Both the position numbers and the translations under genes were made by a program. From Lactococcus ileimucosae (GTDB taxonomy: Bacteria > Bacillota > Bacilli > Lactobacillales > Streptococcaceae): 64,000 bases of DNA. Within the stretch, counting starts at the first letter, position 1, and each line of letters opens with the position of its first letter. This document shows, in pieces, positions 1 through 8,462 of the stretch. The notes beneath the pieces are model-generated. The model was not told the origin of the DNA. It ran no database searches and saw nothing but the letters and a program-made list of their open reading frames with translations. The stretch covers positions 1 through 64,000 of the forward strand of contig NZ_CALPDE010000008.1 of the NCBI RefSeq assembly GCF_943193185.1, read 5' to 3'.

Positions 1-230
1 TTATGACGGTCAAAATCAAAAACGATATTTTTTTGATTTTGAACTAATAAGGCGCTTAGGCAAGGTCCTACAGGACTTGCCGACCAGGATTAGCTCCTTT
101 TAGGAGGAAGACGGAGGCTGGCATTATGACGGTCAAAATCAAAAACGATATTTTTTTGATTTTGAACTAATAAGGCGCTTAGGCAAGGTCCTACAGGACT
201 TGCCGACCAGGATTAGCTCCTTTAGGAGCA
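1..230. repeat. Direct repeat of about 105 bp, two copies, hairpin-rich
   Basis: A unit beginning TTATGACGGTCAAAATC occurs at 1 and again at 124. The copies are identical for about 100 bases and diverge after TAGCTCC. Each holds an A/T-rich hairpin (TCAAAATCAAAAA against TTTTTGATTTTGA), then GGCAAGTCC-type arms around TACA, then a CCAG...CTGG stem. It lies just beyond the era stop, so it may also end era transcription. A similarly built element lies near 39340-39458. The left edge may continue outside the window. Confidence 0.75.
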
Positions 231-272
231 ATACTGGTAGCGCATTAAAAAGCAGCTCCTAAGAACCACCTT

Positions 273-1184
273 TTACATATAATCTTCTTTTTTATAACCA
301 AAGTCAGACAAATCCATCTTACGGTCGCGCCAGTCATTCTTTACCTTAACCCAAGTTTCGAGGTAAACCTTATCTCCCAGCATCAACTCGATATCACGAC
401 GTGCCAGTTTCCCGATTTTACGAATCATGTCCCCGCCTTTTCCAAGGATAATTCCTTTTTGGCTCTTACGCTCAACAATAATCGTCGCCATGATATGAAT
501 TTTTCCAGTTTCTTCGTCACGCTTCATTGAATCTGTCGTTACTGCAATACTGTGCGGGACTTCTTCACGCGTTAGGAGCAAGATTTTTTCACGAATCATT
601 TCGCTGACTAAGAAACGTTCCGGATGATCAGTTACCATATCTTCTGGAAAGTACTGTGGGCCTTCCTCAAGCTTGGCACTTAGTACCTCTAGTAATCGCT
701 CTGTATTATTTCCTTGAAGCGCAGAAATCGGAATAACTTCTGCAAAATCCATTTGTGACGTATAGTCCGCAACAGTTTCAAAAAGAGCATCTGGATGAAC
801 TTTATCAATTTTATTAACCACCAAGATGACTGGAACTTCTGCTTTCTTCAAGCGTTCAATAATCATGTTTTCACCTGTAGAACGTGGTTCGTCCGCTGCG
901 ACCATGAAAAGCACCACATCGCATTCACGCAAGGTTGAATAGGCAGACTGCACCATAAAATCACCCAAGGCATTATGTGGCTTATGAATACCTGGCGTGT
1001 CGATGAAAACAATTTGTTCCTTGTTTGTCGTATAAATGCCTTGAATTTTATTACGTGTTGTTTGTGGCTTGTCACTCATGATGGCAATTTTTTGCCCCAT
1101 TACATGATTTAAAAATGTCGATTTTCCGACATTTGGCCGACCTAAAATCGCTACAAATCCTGATTTAAATGTATTATTTGTCAT
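273..1184 (-). CDS. era: GTPase Era
   Basis: Era is a ribosome-associated GTPase needed for 16S rRNA maturation and 30S assembly. The 303-residue length is normal for the family. The P-loop GRPNVGKS is at residues 15-22, followed by DTPG near 62 and NKID near 124. The C-terminal KH RNA-binding domain includes the GKGG loop near residue 250. The ATG start has only a weak upstream purine stretch. The gene reads away from the short-peptide cluster that begins 250 bp upstream; the usual companions such as diacylglycerol kinase are not on this side, consistent with an accessory block inserted next to era. Identification is certain from the motifs. Confidence 0.97.
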   Translation of the reverse strand: MTNNTFKSGFVAILGRPNVGKSTFLNHVMGQKIAIMSDKPQTTRNKIQGIYTTNKEQIVFIDTPGIHKPHNALGDFMVQSAYSTLRECDVVLFMVAADEPRSTGENMIIERLKKAEVPVILVVNKIDKVHPDALFETVADYTSQMDFAEVIPISALQGNNTERLLEVLSAKLEEGPQYFPEDMVTDHPERFLVSEMIREKILLLTREEVPHSIAVTTDSMKRDEETGKIHIMATIIVERKSQKGIILGKGGDMIRKIGKLARRDIELMLGDKVYLETWVKVKNDWRDRKMDLSDFGYKKEDYM

Positions 1185-1368
1185 AGAGTTATTCTATCAT
1201 AATTCTCCCATTTATTCTCCCTTGTACCTTATTCACCATGCAGCAATTGGTAAAAATATTAATCTTTTTTTGAAAAAAAGATTATAGCCGCGCAATGCAT
1301 ATTTCAAATGCATAAGCATTACTCTAGAATATTGGATTAAATCTTTGCTAAACAGGGATTTTTAACTC

Positions 1369-1397
1369 TTGTAACTTTCAGCTAAAAATATGATAAT
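1369..1397 (+). promoter_or_regulatory. Promoter of short-peptide cluster
   Basis: TTGTAA at 1369-1374 and GATAAT at 1392-1397 are separated by exactly 17 bp. The core CTTGTAACTTTCA...AAAAATATGATAAT recurs almost unchanged before the peptide gene at 14897 (TTGAAA-17-GATAAT). An upstream box at 1328-1349 (AATATTGGATTAAATC and six more bases) is repeated identically on the other strand at 21639-21660. Predicted transcription start is near 1404. A palindrome with AATCTTTTTT/AAAAAAGATT arms lies at 1261-1283. Confidence 0.7.
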
Positions 1398-1435
1398 ATC
1401 ACTAGGAATAGTTTTTTTTATAAAGGAGAAAAAAC

Positions 1436-1525
1436 ATGGAAAAAGCAAAATTTTTTAGTGCTGGTCCAATATGTGACCCTGTATGGCTTTGGTGTACGCT
1501 TGTGTCTACAAGACCAAACATGTGA
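1436..1525 (+). CDS. Short Cys-x6-Cys peptide, copy 1
   Basis: A 29-codon reading frame preceded by TAAAGGAG at good spacing. The product begins MEKAKFF and contains CDPVWLWC (Cys13-x6-Cys20), then a short tail ending in RPNM. It aligns with the genes at 1576, 1839 and 14897: all share M-x2-A-K-[FL], two Cys six residues apart, and Trp directly before the second Cys. No signal peptide or double-Gly leader is visible. I do not recognise the family. Possible roles are a leaderless secreted peptide, a modified (RiPP-type) or disulfide-cyclised signal, or a bacteriocin. The paralogy and ribosome binding site support translation; function is unknown. Confidence 0.65.
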   Translation: MEKAKFFSAGPICDPVWLWCTLVSTRPNM

Positions 1526-1575
1526 TTCTACTGGGCCTTATCGGACTATAGTGTCTTGGAATTTAAAGGAGAAAT

Positions 1576-1665
1576 ATGGAAAAAGCAAAACTCTTTAACC
1601 TTATCGGGGCCAACTGCTCTGACCGCTGGAGCTGGTGTCCCTCCTCTAATTCTTACAGTTTCTAG
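1576..1665 (+). CDS. Short Cys-x6-Cys peptide, copy 2
   Basis: A 29-codon frame 50 bp after copy 1, with ribosome binding site AAAGGAG six bases before ATG. The product starts MEKAKLFNLIGAN and carries CSDRWSWC (Cys14-x6-Cys21), followed by a Ser-rich tail. The first five residues are identical to copy 1. There is no new promoter between copies 1 and 2, so they are probably cotranscribed. A reverse-strand frame covers this area but has no supporting features. Function is unknown; it belongs to the same peptide family as 1436, 1839 and 14897. Confidence 0.65.
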   Translation: MEKAKLFNLIGANCSDRWSWCPSSNSYSF

Positions 1666-1733
1666 TTTTCTTAAATTAAAAACCATAGTTCTACCTGCGT
1701 GCACTGTCTGACAACGCACGCACTCGAATAAAT

Positions 1734-1817
1734 GTGGATGAACAACTAGAAACTCCATACTGCCCAAACACTCCTTTCTGGAGCTGTTTAAATCAGATAG
1801 TCTGTCTGCAAGTATAA
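1734..1817 (+). pseudogene. Possible degenerate peptide frame (CPNTPFWSC)
   Basis: Between copies 2 and 3 an open frame beginning at GTG 1734 would give 27 residues containing CPNTPFWSC, a Cys pair with nearby Trp reminiscent of the neighbouring peptides. It lacks a ribosome binding site, the M-x2-A-K start and the exact Cys-x6-Cys spacing. It is either a decayed family member or chance. Confidence 0.2.
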
Positions 1818-1838
1818 CTAAAGTAGGAAAGGAATAAT

Positions 1839-1922
1839 ATGAAAGAAGCAAAATTTATTGGTCTTGCTAGAGTCGGTTGTCCTCTTGGCTATGTTTGGTG
1901 TCCAGATTTTAAGGGCATGTAA
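1839..1922 (+). CDS. Short Cys-x6-Cys peptide, copy 3
   Basis: A 27-codon frame with ribosome binding site GGAAAGGA seven bases from ATG. The product starts MKEAKFIGLARVG and carries CPLGYVWC (Cys14-x6-Cys21), then PDFKGM. Its first residues MKEAK match the distant copy at 14897 rather than its neighbours, which start MEKAK, so the four genes form two sub-types. The stop codon lies at the edge of a strong bidirectional terminator. No promoter of its own is evident, so it is probably the last gene of the cluster started at 1404. Function is unknown. Confidence 0.65.
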   Translation: MKEAKFIGLARVGCPLGYVWCPDFKGM

Positions 1923-1962
1923 TAAATCCTGTGAGAATTGAAATTTCTCACAGGATTTATCA
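1921..1962. terminator. Bidirectional terminator
   Basis: Arms AAATCCTGTGAGAA and TTCTCACAGGATTT form a 14-bp stem with T-rich flanks on both sides. It separates the rightward peptide cluster from the leftward wall-protein operon. Confidence 0.85.
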
Positions 1963-1991
1963 TTTAATCAGGTAACTCATCTTCTTGCTCT

Positions 1992-4949
1992 TTAAGACCT
2001 GCTTCTTCTGTTTTCTCTATAGAGAAGATAGGCGATACGCAAGCTCACAAGTCCTAAAACAACAGCCGTGATAGTCAGTGTATCTCCAACATCAGGCAAG
2101 CGATTGTTCGTACTTGGTGCATCCGGCGTTTCGCTCGGTGGTTCAGTCATACCAACATAGGTATTTTGAACAGCAAAGCCTTCTTGAGCATTACCTGTTA
2201 TTTCAGCTGTGTAACCATTAACAGGGAGTTCTCTTACTTGATAATCAATCTCTCTTCCTTCTGAATCATAGCGAGGTAAGTTCTGGAAGAGTGTTTGCCA
2301 TTCCGTGCTGGCTGTAAGCTGTCTCCGGCTAATCTCTCTGTCTTCCACCATAAGTTGAACGATAATGGCATCAGGTTGCAAATCTGCTGTCAGTTCTTTA
2401 TGATCCCAGAGCTTTTTCACTGGAATGTTAATCGTTTCAGTGAGTAGGGCTGACTTGTCAAAACTATTGACAAAGACAGGAAGAAGTCCTTCAACCCGAT
2501 CACCGTTTTTAGTTAACCATTGCTCCGCCAAAACAAGTAAACCATCTTGACCCTGTTCGATCTTAACAAACCATTTGTACTCCGCATTGTCATAAGTCCA
2601 ACCTAGAGAACTTCCTCGTGTTTCATGAACGGTAAATTCAAAGGTTCCGGGGCGGTCAAAAGAAACTTCTGGAAAATGTACACGACCACTATTAGTGATA
2701 CGCACCACATGACTGCCTGGATTCATGACAAATTCAAAGGTCTCGTCATCCGGGCTAGTATCCCCAGTAATCTGTTTTTCAACCTCTAGGCTTACTTGAA
2801 CAGGATCCACCCAGACGTTATGAAGGTTGATGTTATCAGGGGTGGTTTGTGCATCCCATCCTGGAATCGGCAGTTCACGAATACGGTACTGAATTTCATT
2901 GCCATTGTCGTCAAACTTTGGTAAACCTTCAAAAGTATAGGTCCAGTCTGGCCCTTCAACGTTCAACTGTCGAACAACAAAATCGCCTTGCAAGAGCTGG
3001 ACGGTGATATGACGAGGTGTTTGAACACCTTCAGGCATTTCCCAAGTTTTGACTCCCGATAACTGAATGGTTTCATGAACATAACGGTTGGTTTGCCGCA
3101 CATGAATATTTTGCCCAATGTGCTCCAGTTCAACACTTCCTGTTCCGTTACTGATGCCTTCTTGAACAAAGCCAGAACCAAAACTATCCTGTTCGACAAC
3201 TCGCCAATGGTCGCCTAATTCAAGAGCGATAGGTGCTGAGCTTTGCCCACTACGCAAGCGGATGACCTCGTCTTGTCTGACCCCATTAATATAGAGATCA
3301 AACAGAAACTCGTGATTGCTGTCATATCCCACGCCCAAAACGTTTTTTTCGATAATCAGCTGAGCTGAACCGTGGGGCACCTCGCGGTTGACGAAAACAT
3401 AATGCGAAGTACCACCGTTTATCGTTGTTCCTCTCACCTCTTCAAGCATTTCGAAGAAGTCATCACTAGGTATTTCACGGATAGTATAGGATAGGCCCGG
3501 AGACAAGTCTGCAAAAGCAACTTTTTGACCATGTCTTAGGCGAATGGTGTCACCAGATACAAAGTTTTGCAACTCCCCCTCTACACCGTCTTCGATGATA
3601 CGATACTGAAAAACTTGGGCTTCGCTCGGTTCAAAAGTCACCTCAAACTCAAATTCTCGTTCACGTAATATTTCATCATCTGATGAAAGAACTTGCTTTT
3701 CAAAAGAGAGAACTGCTGGTATTGGTTCAACACCCCCTACCTGATAACTGTTGACAAAATGATGTCTATTTGGCGCATCTTGAACGATACTTCCTTGGAC
3801 AACTTCCGTTCCTGAAACAAAGCCTGCAGTTTCCAACTCACGAATCTGGTAAGAAGCTCCTACTGGCAAGTTATGAATGGTAAGAATTTCACCATGACGG
3901 AGTGTGACTGTATCGCCATTAGACACTGTACCTTCACGTACATCATCGTCATTTGTTGGGTCTTCATCAATCTGATAGCGGTTCGTCGTATAACGGAAGG
4001 CCGCATCCTCTGGTACATTTGAAAATTGAAGTTCAAATCTAAAGTCAATGGCTCTTTGTTCAGCTGTAACAGCTGAACCGTCTGAATTCACAACTTCTTT
4101 TTCCAAAATCAGATTCCCTAACCGTGTCATATCACGGTTAGTAAAGGCTGCAATCGATGGTTCAGAGTGGATGTTCCCTGATGAGTTATTTGCTTGACCA
4201 TGCTGGAAGTCAATTTCTTCCACAATGTAATGAACACCGACAGGAATACCTGTAAACACCGCACGTTGACCATGACGAAGTTGTAAAGTTTCTCCTGAAG
4301 CAAGCTCGTGGTGGTCGCCTTGACCATCAATTTGATAGCTGTAAGTCCCGCCATCGGAGAAAGTGACACGAAACTCAAAAAGCTGTGCCCGTTGCTCCTC
4401 CGTTAACTCACGACCGTCATCATTAACCAAGGTCTTTTCGATAATCAAATCACCAGCTAAACGCCGGTTGTAGGCTGTAACGATAGGGGCTTCATTATTG
4501 CTTTCAGTGTCAACGGTAAAGTCATAACGACGAATCGGCTGTTGCTCTCCATCTAGTTCTGGTGCAAAGCCATAAGGTAGACGAACCTCTTGGAAAAAGT
4601 AGCGCCCCGGTGGCAAAGATACTGTGATTCGCCCTTCTTGATTCGTAGTGAATGTTGTATGAATTTGCTCTGGATTTTCTGGATTTTGATCTGGAATTCT
4701 AAATAACAGGAAATCCGCACCGGGTACAGGAACTTCTGTTCGATTTCCCTCTACATCAATCTCTAGCTTAAGTAAATGGACAGGACGTTCCGCACTTCTT
4801 GCTTGGCCGAGATTTAGCGCACTTTGCCTGCCACTGTTCCAAGCCAAAGTACCCGTAATCCCTGTCACCAGCATTGTCAATAAAAGCGCAGAAAGGAGAA
4901 CACGACTTCTCACTGTTAATTTGCTTAAAATACGTTTAACTCTATTCAA
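1992..4949 (-). CDS. Wall-anchored CnaB/SpaA-repeat protein with SipW-type N-terminus
   Basis: A 985-residue surface protein. Start is TTG at 4949 with GAAAGGAG eight bases upstream. The N-terminal membrane segment (about 17-37) ends TGTLAWNSGRQSALN, matching the SipW-type signal motif of the TasA-like neighbours. Next come a SpaA-like domain (about 55-165), four related repeats opening LIIEK or similar (about 167-635), a CnaB domain (640-725), an FctA/Spy0128-like pilin domain (728-845), another CnaB domain (850-940), then LPDVGD at 951, a hydrophobic stretch and a basic tail. LPDVG deviates from LPxTG. It is the last gene of the operon sipW - fibre protein - fibre protein - this gene. It probably anchors or caps the fibre; no sortase gene lies nearby. 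Confidence 0.85.
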   Translation of the reverse strand: MNRVKRILSKLTVRSRVLLSALLLTMLVTGITGTLAWNSGRQSALNLGQARSAERPVHLLKLEIDVEGNRTEVPVPGADFLLFRIPDQNPENPEQIHTTFTTNQEGRITVSLPPGRYFFQEVRLPYGFAPELDGEQQPIRRYDFTVDTESNNEAPIVTAYNRRLAGDLIIEKTLVNDDGRELTEEQRAQLFEFRVTFSDGGTYSYQIDGQGDHHELASGETLQLRHGQRAVFTGIPVGVHYIVEEIDFQHGQANNSSGNIHSEPSIAAFTNRDMTRLGNLILEKEVVNSDGSAVTAEQRAIDFRFELQFSNVPEDAAFRYTTNRYQIDEDPTNDDDVREGTVSNGDTVTLRHGEILTIHNLPVGASYQIRELETAGFVSGTEVVQGSIVQDAPNRHHFVNSYQVGGVEPIPAVLSFEKQVLSSDDEILREREFEFEVTFEPSEAQVFQYRIIEDGVEGELQNFVSGDTIRLRHGQKVAFADLSPGLSYTIREIPSDDFFEMLEEVRGTTINGGTSHYVFVNREVPHGSAQLIIEKNVLGVGYDSNHEFLFDLYINGVRQDEVIRLRSGQSSAPIALELGDHWRVVEQDSFGSGFVQEGISNGTGSVELEHIGQNIHVRQTNRYVHETIQLSGVKTWEMPEGVQTPRHITVQLLQGDFVVRQLNVEGPDWTYTFEGLPKFDDNGNEIQYRIRELPIPGWDAQTTPDNINLHNVWVDPVQVSLEVEKQITGDTSPDDETFEFVMNPGSHVVRITNSGRVHFPEVSFDRPGTFEFTVHETRGSSLGWTYDNAEYKWFVKIEQGQDGLLVLAEQWLTKNGDRVEGLLPVFVNSFDKSALLTETINIPVKKLWDHKELTADLQPDAIIVQLMVEDREISRRQLTASTEWQTLFQNLPRYDSEGREIDYQVRELPVNGYTAEITGNAQEGFAVQNTYVGMTEPPSETPDAPSTNNRLPDVGDTLTITAVVLGLVSLRIAYLLYRENRRSRS

Positions 4950-4996
4950 GTCGAGTGCTCCTTTCTACATGGTTGGCTTGACTTCTAAACATTTTT

Positions 4997-5986
4997 CTAC
5001 CTGTACATATCCTGAATGGTTTGAATGATACTTTGACCATTAGCCGTATTAAGATTTGAGTCCATATCTTCTCTCCAAAACTCTTCCAGATAGGTTGAAT
5101 CATTAACTGAAAATTGTCCTATGGCATGAATTTGGTAAGAGCCGTCACCTTTCAACGTACTGAGCGCAGGCTGAGCAATCTTACTGTCCAAGAGGAAGCT
5201 CGTCGCTTGTCCGCTAAGTAAAAGGTCTGCCCAATAAGCCCAGCCCGTTTCTTGATCAATTACCCAGAAATGTCCCACGCGATCACTTTCTCCCAAGGCT
5301 TGCCATTGAGTAAAAGTCATTGGTGGGCGTTCCTGTTCCAGCACTTGACGTGTCTCATGCTGTTCAGGTGACTCTGGTGGGCCCATGATGGATGCATCAA
5401 ACATACCCTCTGTCCAGTAATTAGCCGTCCCCTCACCGGGATGAGTTGCTCCGCCAGTTTCTACATCAACACCTGCACCAGCAGTTGCCGTCCGTATCGA
5501 GTTCGAATCCAAATTAAAGGTCGGCAAGAACCACGGACGATTTGTTCCATGAGTAGCTTGACCCAACTGCAAGTGGAAATAAGCATTAATCGGCGCATTG
5601 CTGCCTATGCGTGTACCCAGCGCTTCTGTCCCTGATGGTGATGCACCTGTCTCAGGTCCAGGAATCCATGTGGGCCAAGTCATTGGGTCATTGATATCAA
5701 TATCTCCCCCTGGAACCAGAGAAACGCCGTTCTGAGTAAACAGTTCAGTAAATTTCACTCGAGTAAGGAGTGCCTCACTTCCAAAATTTTCCGCAAAAAC
5801 GTCTTTGTTCCCTGATACATCATCAAAATAATCATGAACCCGTCCCTCATATTCAAGAGAGGGCTCACCTTCAAGCATATTCAACGCACGTTGAGCGATA
5901 TTTGTGTAGGCAAAAGTCCCTCCAATCAAGACTAAGCTCACAACTAAAACACAAAATGCAATAAAAGTTTTGGTGCTTTTTTTCAT
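4997..5986 (-). CDS. TasA/CalY-like SipW-dependent surface protein A
   Basis: A 329-residue protein with an N-terminal hydrophobic segment ending GGTFAYTNIAQRALN, the SipW-type signal seen in TasA and camelysin. A block reading GRVHDYFDDVSGNKDVFAENFG follows in two parts (GRVHDYFD, then SGNKDVFAENFG), then TRVKFTE. Near the C-terminus is HFWVIDQETGWAYWA followed by ATSFLLD. Both blocks recur in three other proteins of the window (6100, 11794, 46721). TasA proteins form biofilm fibres, so a fibre subunit is likely. It sits 47 bp before the CnaB wall-protein gene in the same operon. Start ATG follows AGAGAAG. Confidence 0.8.
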   Translation of the reverse strand: MKKSTKTFIAFCVLVVSLVLIGGTFAYTNIAQRALNMLEGEPSLEYEGRVHDYFDDVSGNKDVFAENFGSEALLTRVKFTELFTQNGVSLVPGGDIDINDPMTWPTWIPGPETGASPSGTEALGTRIGSNAPINAYFHLQLGQATHGTNRPWFLPTFNLDSNSIRTATAGAGVDVETGGATHPGEGTANYWTEGMFDASIMGPPESPEQHETRQVLEQERPPMTFTQWQALGESDRVGHFWVIDQETGWAYWADLLLSGQATSFLLDSKIAQPALSTLKGDGSYQIHAIGQFSVNDSTYLEEFWREDMDSNLNTANGQSIIQTIQDMYR

Positions 5987-6099
5987 AAGTTTGCTTCTCT
6001 ATTCTTTAGTTCTCTGGGGGTAAGTAAGGAGAACTTTTCCAAGCAGTCCTGTACACCTTGGCAATAGCTTGCTGAACAAACTTAACCACTCCGTTTCCC

Positions 6100-7116
6100 T
6101 CAGTTGATAATATTGTTCATCAAGTCACTCGCAGAAGCTGTCACGCCTTGCCAAGTTGATATATCTTCTGCTGTGGCCAAGTCCGACTCTACATGCATGC
6201 CATAAAAACTTTCTCCATCGGAAAAGTTAACCTCCAAAGCATCCAGTAAAAGGCTGGTCGCCGAATTTGCTGGTACCCATGTTGCCCAATAGAACCAGCC
6301 GTCATTATCATGCACCCAGAAATTACCCGTTGGACGCCCCAAAGCAATCCAGTCATTCATCGTCATATAGCCACCATGTTGCGATTGGACCGTCGCCTGA
6401 GCAGTATGGGTCACATCAGAAGTCAGGACTTCTGCTCCATTTCTCGCATCCCAAGTGCGTAAAGTCGAGGTGTGAGCTTGTCCCAAGCTCCACTGGTCAT
6501 GTGTCCCTGGCATGGAAATACCTAGGTTGGTGTTATAGGCTCCTGTCAATGTTTCAAGACCGCGACCAGTTGTGTTTGACTCTTGACTTTGATTGTTTTG
6601 ATTAAAGGTCGGCATAAAAATTTTTGGTCGACTGTTATCATCTCCAAGATGGAGCGTAACATAATCACGCAAGCGTGAGAGAGTCGTTGCATCTGAAAGA
6701 TAACCACCCGGTCGAACAACAGCCCATGAGTTATGATCAGCAAGGGTGGCATTTTCCAATCCTGCACCACTCAAAGGGGTTGCCTGATTGTTTTCTGCCG
6801 CTCCAGCACCAGCTCCTACCTCCATATATTCACTGAGGCGAACACGTGCCAAAATATTTTCCGAGGAGTAATTTTCCACATAGATATCCTTGTTGGTACG
6901 TCCCTGTTGGCGCGTAAGGTGATTCAAACCTTCAAAGTCATCATGCAGACGTCCGCCAGGGAGTTCCTCAAAGCGCGTTTCATTGACCGCCCGTTGACTG
7001 ATTGATGTCCACGTAAAAGTACCTGCCGAAGTGATGCTTAAAACGCTCAGCAGCAAGATAGGAATAATATATCTTTTTTTAAAAGTTATTTTTGAAAGAA
7101 AGTTAAATTGCTTCAT
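6100..7116 (-). CDS. TasA/CalY-like SipW-dependent surface protein B
   Basis: Start ATG at 7116 is chosen because GAAAGGTG lies eight bases upstream and it places the membrane segment at the N-terminus; a longer frame would overlap the signal peptidase much further. The product has 338 residues. The signal ends AGTFTWTSISQRAVN, then GGRLHDDFEG, NKDIYVENY and ARVRLSEYME. The C-terminal block is NFWVHDNDGWFYWA and ATSLLLD. The gene overlaps the end of the upstream sipW by 14 bp, implying coupled translation. Probably a fibre or accessory subunit processed by that peptidase. Confidence 0.8.
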   Translation of the reverse strand: MKQFNFLSKITFKKRYIIPILLLSVLSITSAGTFTWTSISQRAVNETRFEELPGGRLHDDFEGLNHLTRQQGRTNKDIYVENYSSENILARVRLSEYMEVGAGAGAAENNQATPLSGAGLENATLADHNSWAVVRPGGYLSDATTLSRLRDYVTLHLGDDNSRPKIFMPTFNQNNQSQESNTTGRGLETLTGAYNTNLGISMPGTHDQWSLGQAHTSTLRTWDARNGAEVLTSDVTHTAQATVQSQHGGYMTMNDWIALGRPTGNFWVHDNDGWFYWATWVPANSATSLLLDALEVNFSDGESFYGMHVESDLATAEDISTWQGVTASASDLMNNIIN

Positions 7117-8371
7117 GGGACAGCACCTTTCTTTCATTTGACTTGCGCCGCTTGGTCCTGCGCTTTGGTTTGGTTCTTCGAGGTGTACTTCTGCCGCCGC
7201 TGCCATGTCTCCGTCTTGAGATGAGGAAAGTGAGCATTTCATGAAGCACAAGCATAAAGACAAGCATCAGGATAACCGAAACGATTAAATGCTCACGCAC
7301 AAATTGTACAATCCGTCCAAGTGGATAACTCGAAAAAATCACCCTGCCAACAACATTACTGGCATGGACTACCTCAGTATCTGCACGTTCATTATCCACT
7401 CCTTTTGTGACAAAACCACGTTCACGTGTGCGCAAATAATCTTCTTCAATGCCAACAACTCGGTGGGTAACCGTACGATTAGCTTCGGTAACAAAAGTGA
7501 TATCATCACCTATGTTCAGGCTGTTGGGATCTGTCTGACGTGTCAGGAGAAAAGTTCCTTTAGGATAAACGCTCTGCATCGAGTTAGAAAGGACTGTCAT
7601 TGGTGAAAATCCCGCAAGATTTACCGGCCTATCGTTCTCATTCTGCAAAATAACTTGAGACTCTAAAAAGACTAGAAGCACAATGATAACCAAATAGAAA
7701 ATCGTGTTGCCTAAAAGTCCCGCAGCCTTGGACTGGGGTTTAAGTTTAAATCTGCCCTTAGAAGGCTGGCGATCTTTTTTAGGCTCTTCATGATTCAAAG
7801 TCGACTTATTCTCGCCATAGAATTCCGATCGTGGCGCTGTAGAGACAGTCAACTTATTTACAACGATTGTCGGATAGTGCTTGGCTTCCTTAGGCTGTGC
7901 ATAGTAGTATTTGTAGGTTCCCTCTTGCCTTGAAACTTCCTCAGCCTGTACTTCGTGGCTCACTTTCTGTTTTTGAGAAAGGGAAGCCTCTTTCTCAACT
8001 TCATGAGAAAGCACTTCTTTCTTGACTTTTTTTACTGGTCTACTTGGTTCTTGCAGCACAGACTGGGCAGAAATTATGGGCTGTGCTTTTTCTTTAGACT
8101 TTGGCGGAAGAACAATCGCTGGTTCAGCGGTTCGCGAAGAAGGGTACCGAACATCTATTTGCTTTTCAAAAGACCCTGTAGCTCGAGAAACTTCCTGTTT
8201 AGATGCTTCAAGGCGTGACTCAGTAGCAAGTATTCTTGCCCTTATCTTATCTTGAATAGCCTGAATATCTTCTGGAAAGTCACAAGCTGCAGTCGCAAAG
8301 TCCTCGCCACCACTAAGATCATGATAGATAACCTTTTCTACCGACTCTTTTCCTTTCTGAGTTTTGTTCAT
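7103..8371 (-). CDS. sipW: SipW-like signal peptidase I with long cytosolic N-terminal region
   Basis: A 422-residue membrane serine peptidase of the S26B (ER/SipW) type, which cleaves TasA-like precursors. The catalytic core is C-terminal: membrane segment about 218-240, VLSNSMQ with Ser264, TVTHRVVG with His303 and TKGVDN near 323-327, then a second membrane segment about 358-380 and a basic tail. Residues 1-215 are charged, low-complexity and probably cytosolic; ordinary SipW proteins of about 190 residues lack this. The start has AAAGGAGGGGG. It heads the operon with the two TasA-like genes and the CnaB protein, which are its likely substrates. Confidence 0.88.
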   Translation of the reverse strand: MNKTQKGKESVEKVIYHDLSGGEDFATAACDFPEDIQAIQDKIRARILATESRLEASKQEVSRATGSFEKQIDVRYPSSRTAEPAIVLPPKSKEKAQPIISAQSVLQEPSRPVKKVKKEVLSHEVEKEASLSQKQKVSHEVQAEEVSRQEGTYKYYYAQPKEAKHYPTIVVNKLTVSTAPRSEFYGENKSTLNHEEPKKDRQPSKGRFKLKPQSKAAGLLGNTIFYLVIIVLLVFLESQVILQNENDRPVNLAGFSPMTVLSNSMQSVYPKGTFLLTRQTDPNSLNIGDDITFVTEANRTVTHRVVGIEEDYLRTRERGFVTKGVDNERADTEVVHASNVVGRVIFSSYPLGRIVQFVREHLIVSVILMLVFMLVLHEMLTFLISRRRHGSGGRSTPRRTKPKRRTKRRKSNERKVLSHEAI

Positions 8372-8462
8372 ACCCCCTCCTTTCTAGTCAAAATGGACCA
8401 CTTTAGACCCTTTATAAGCAAAAATTACTAATGCGTATTTTTCATTTCTTTACTTTACTTTT

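Noticed and set aside
1546-1851. Reverse-strand open frame of 101 codons across the peptide cluster
   Set aside because: It covers two translated-looking peptide genes, has no ribosome binding site and no recognisable domain.
6100-7263. Longer form of TasA-like protein B starting at 7263
   Set aside because: The extra 49 residues are the other-frame reading of the sipW end; ATG 7116 has a proper ribosome binding site and places the signal at the N-terminus.
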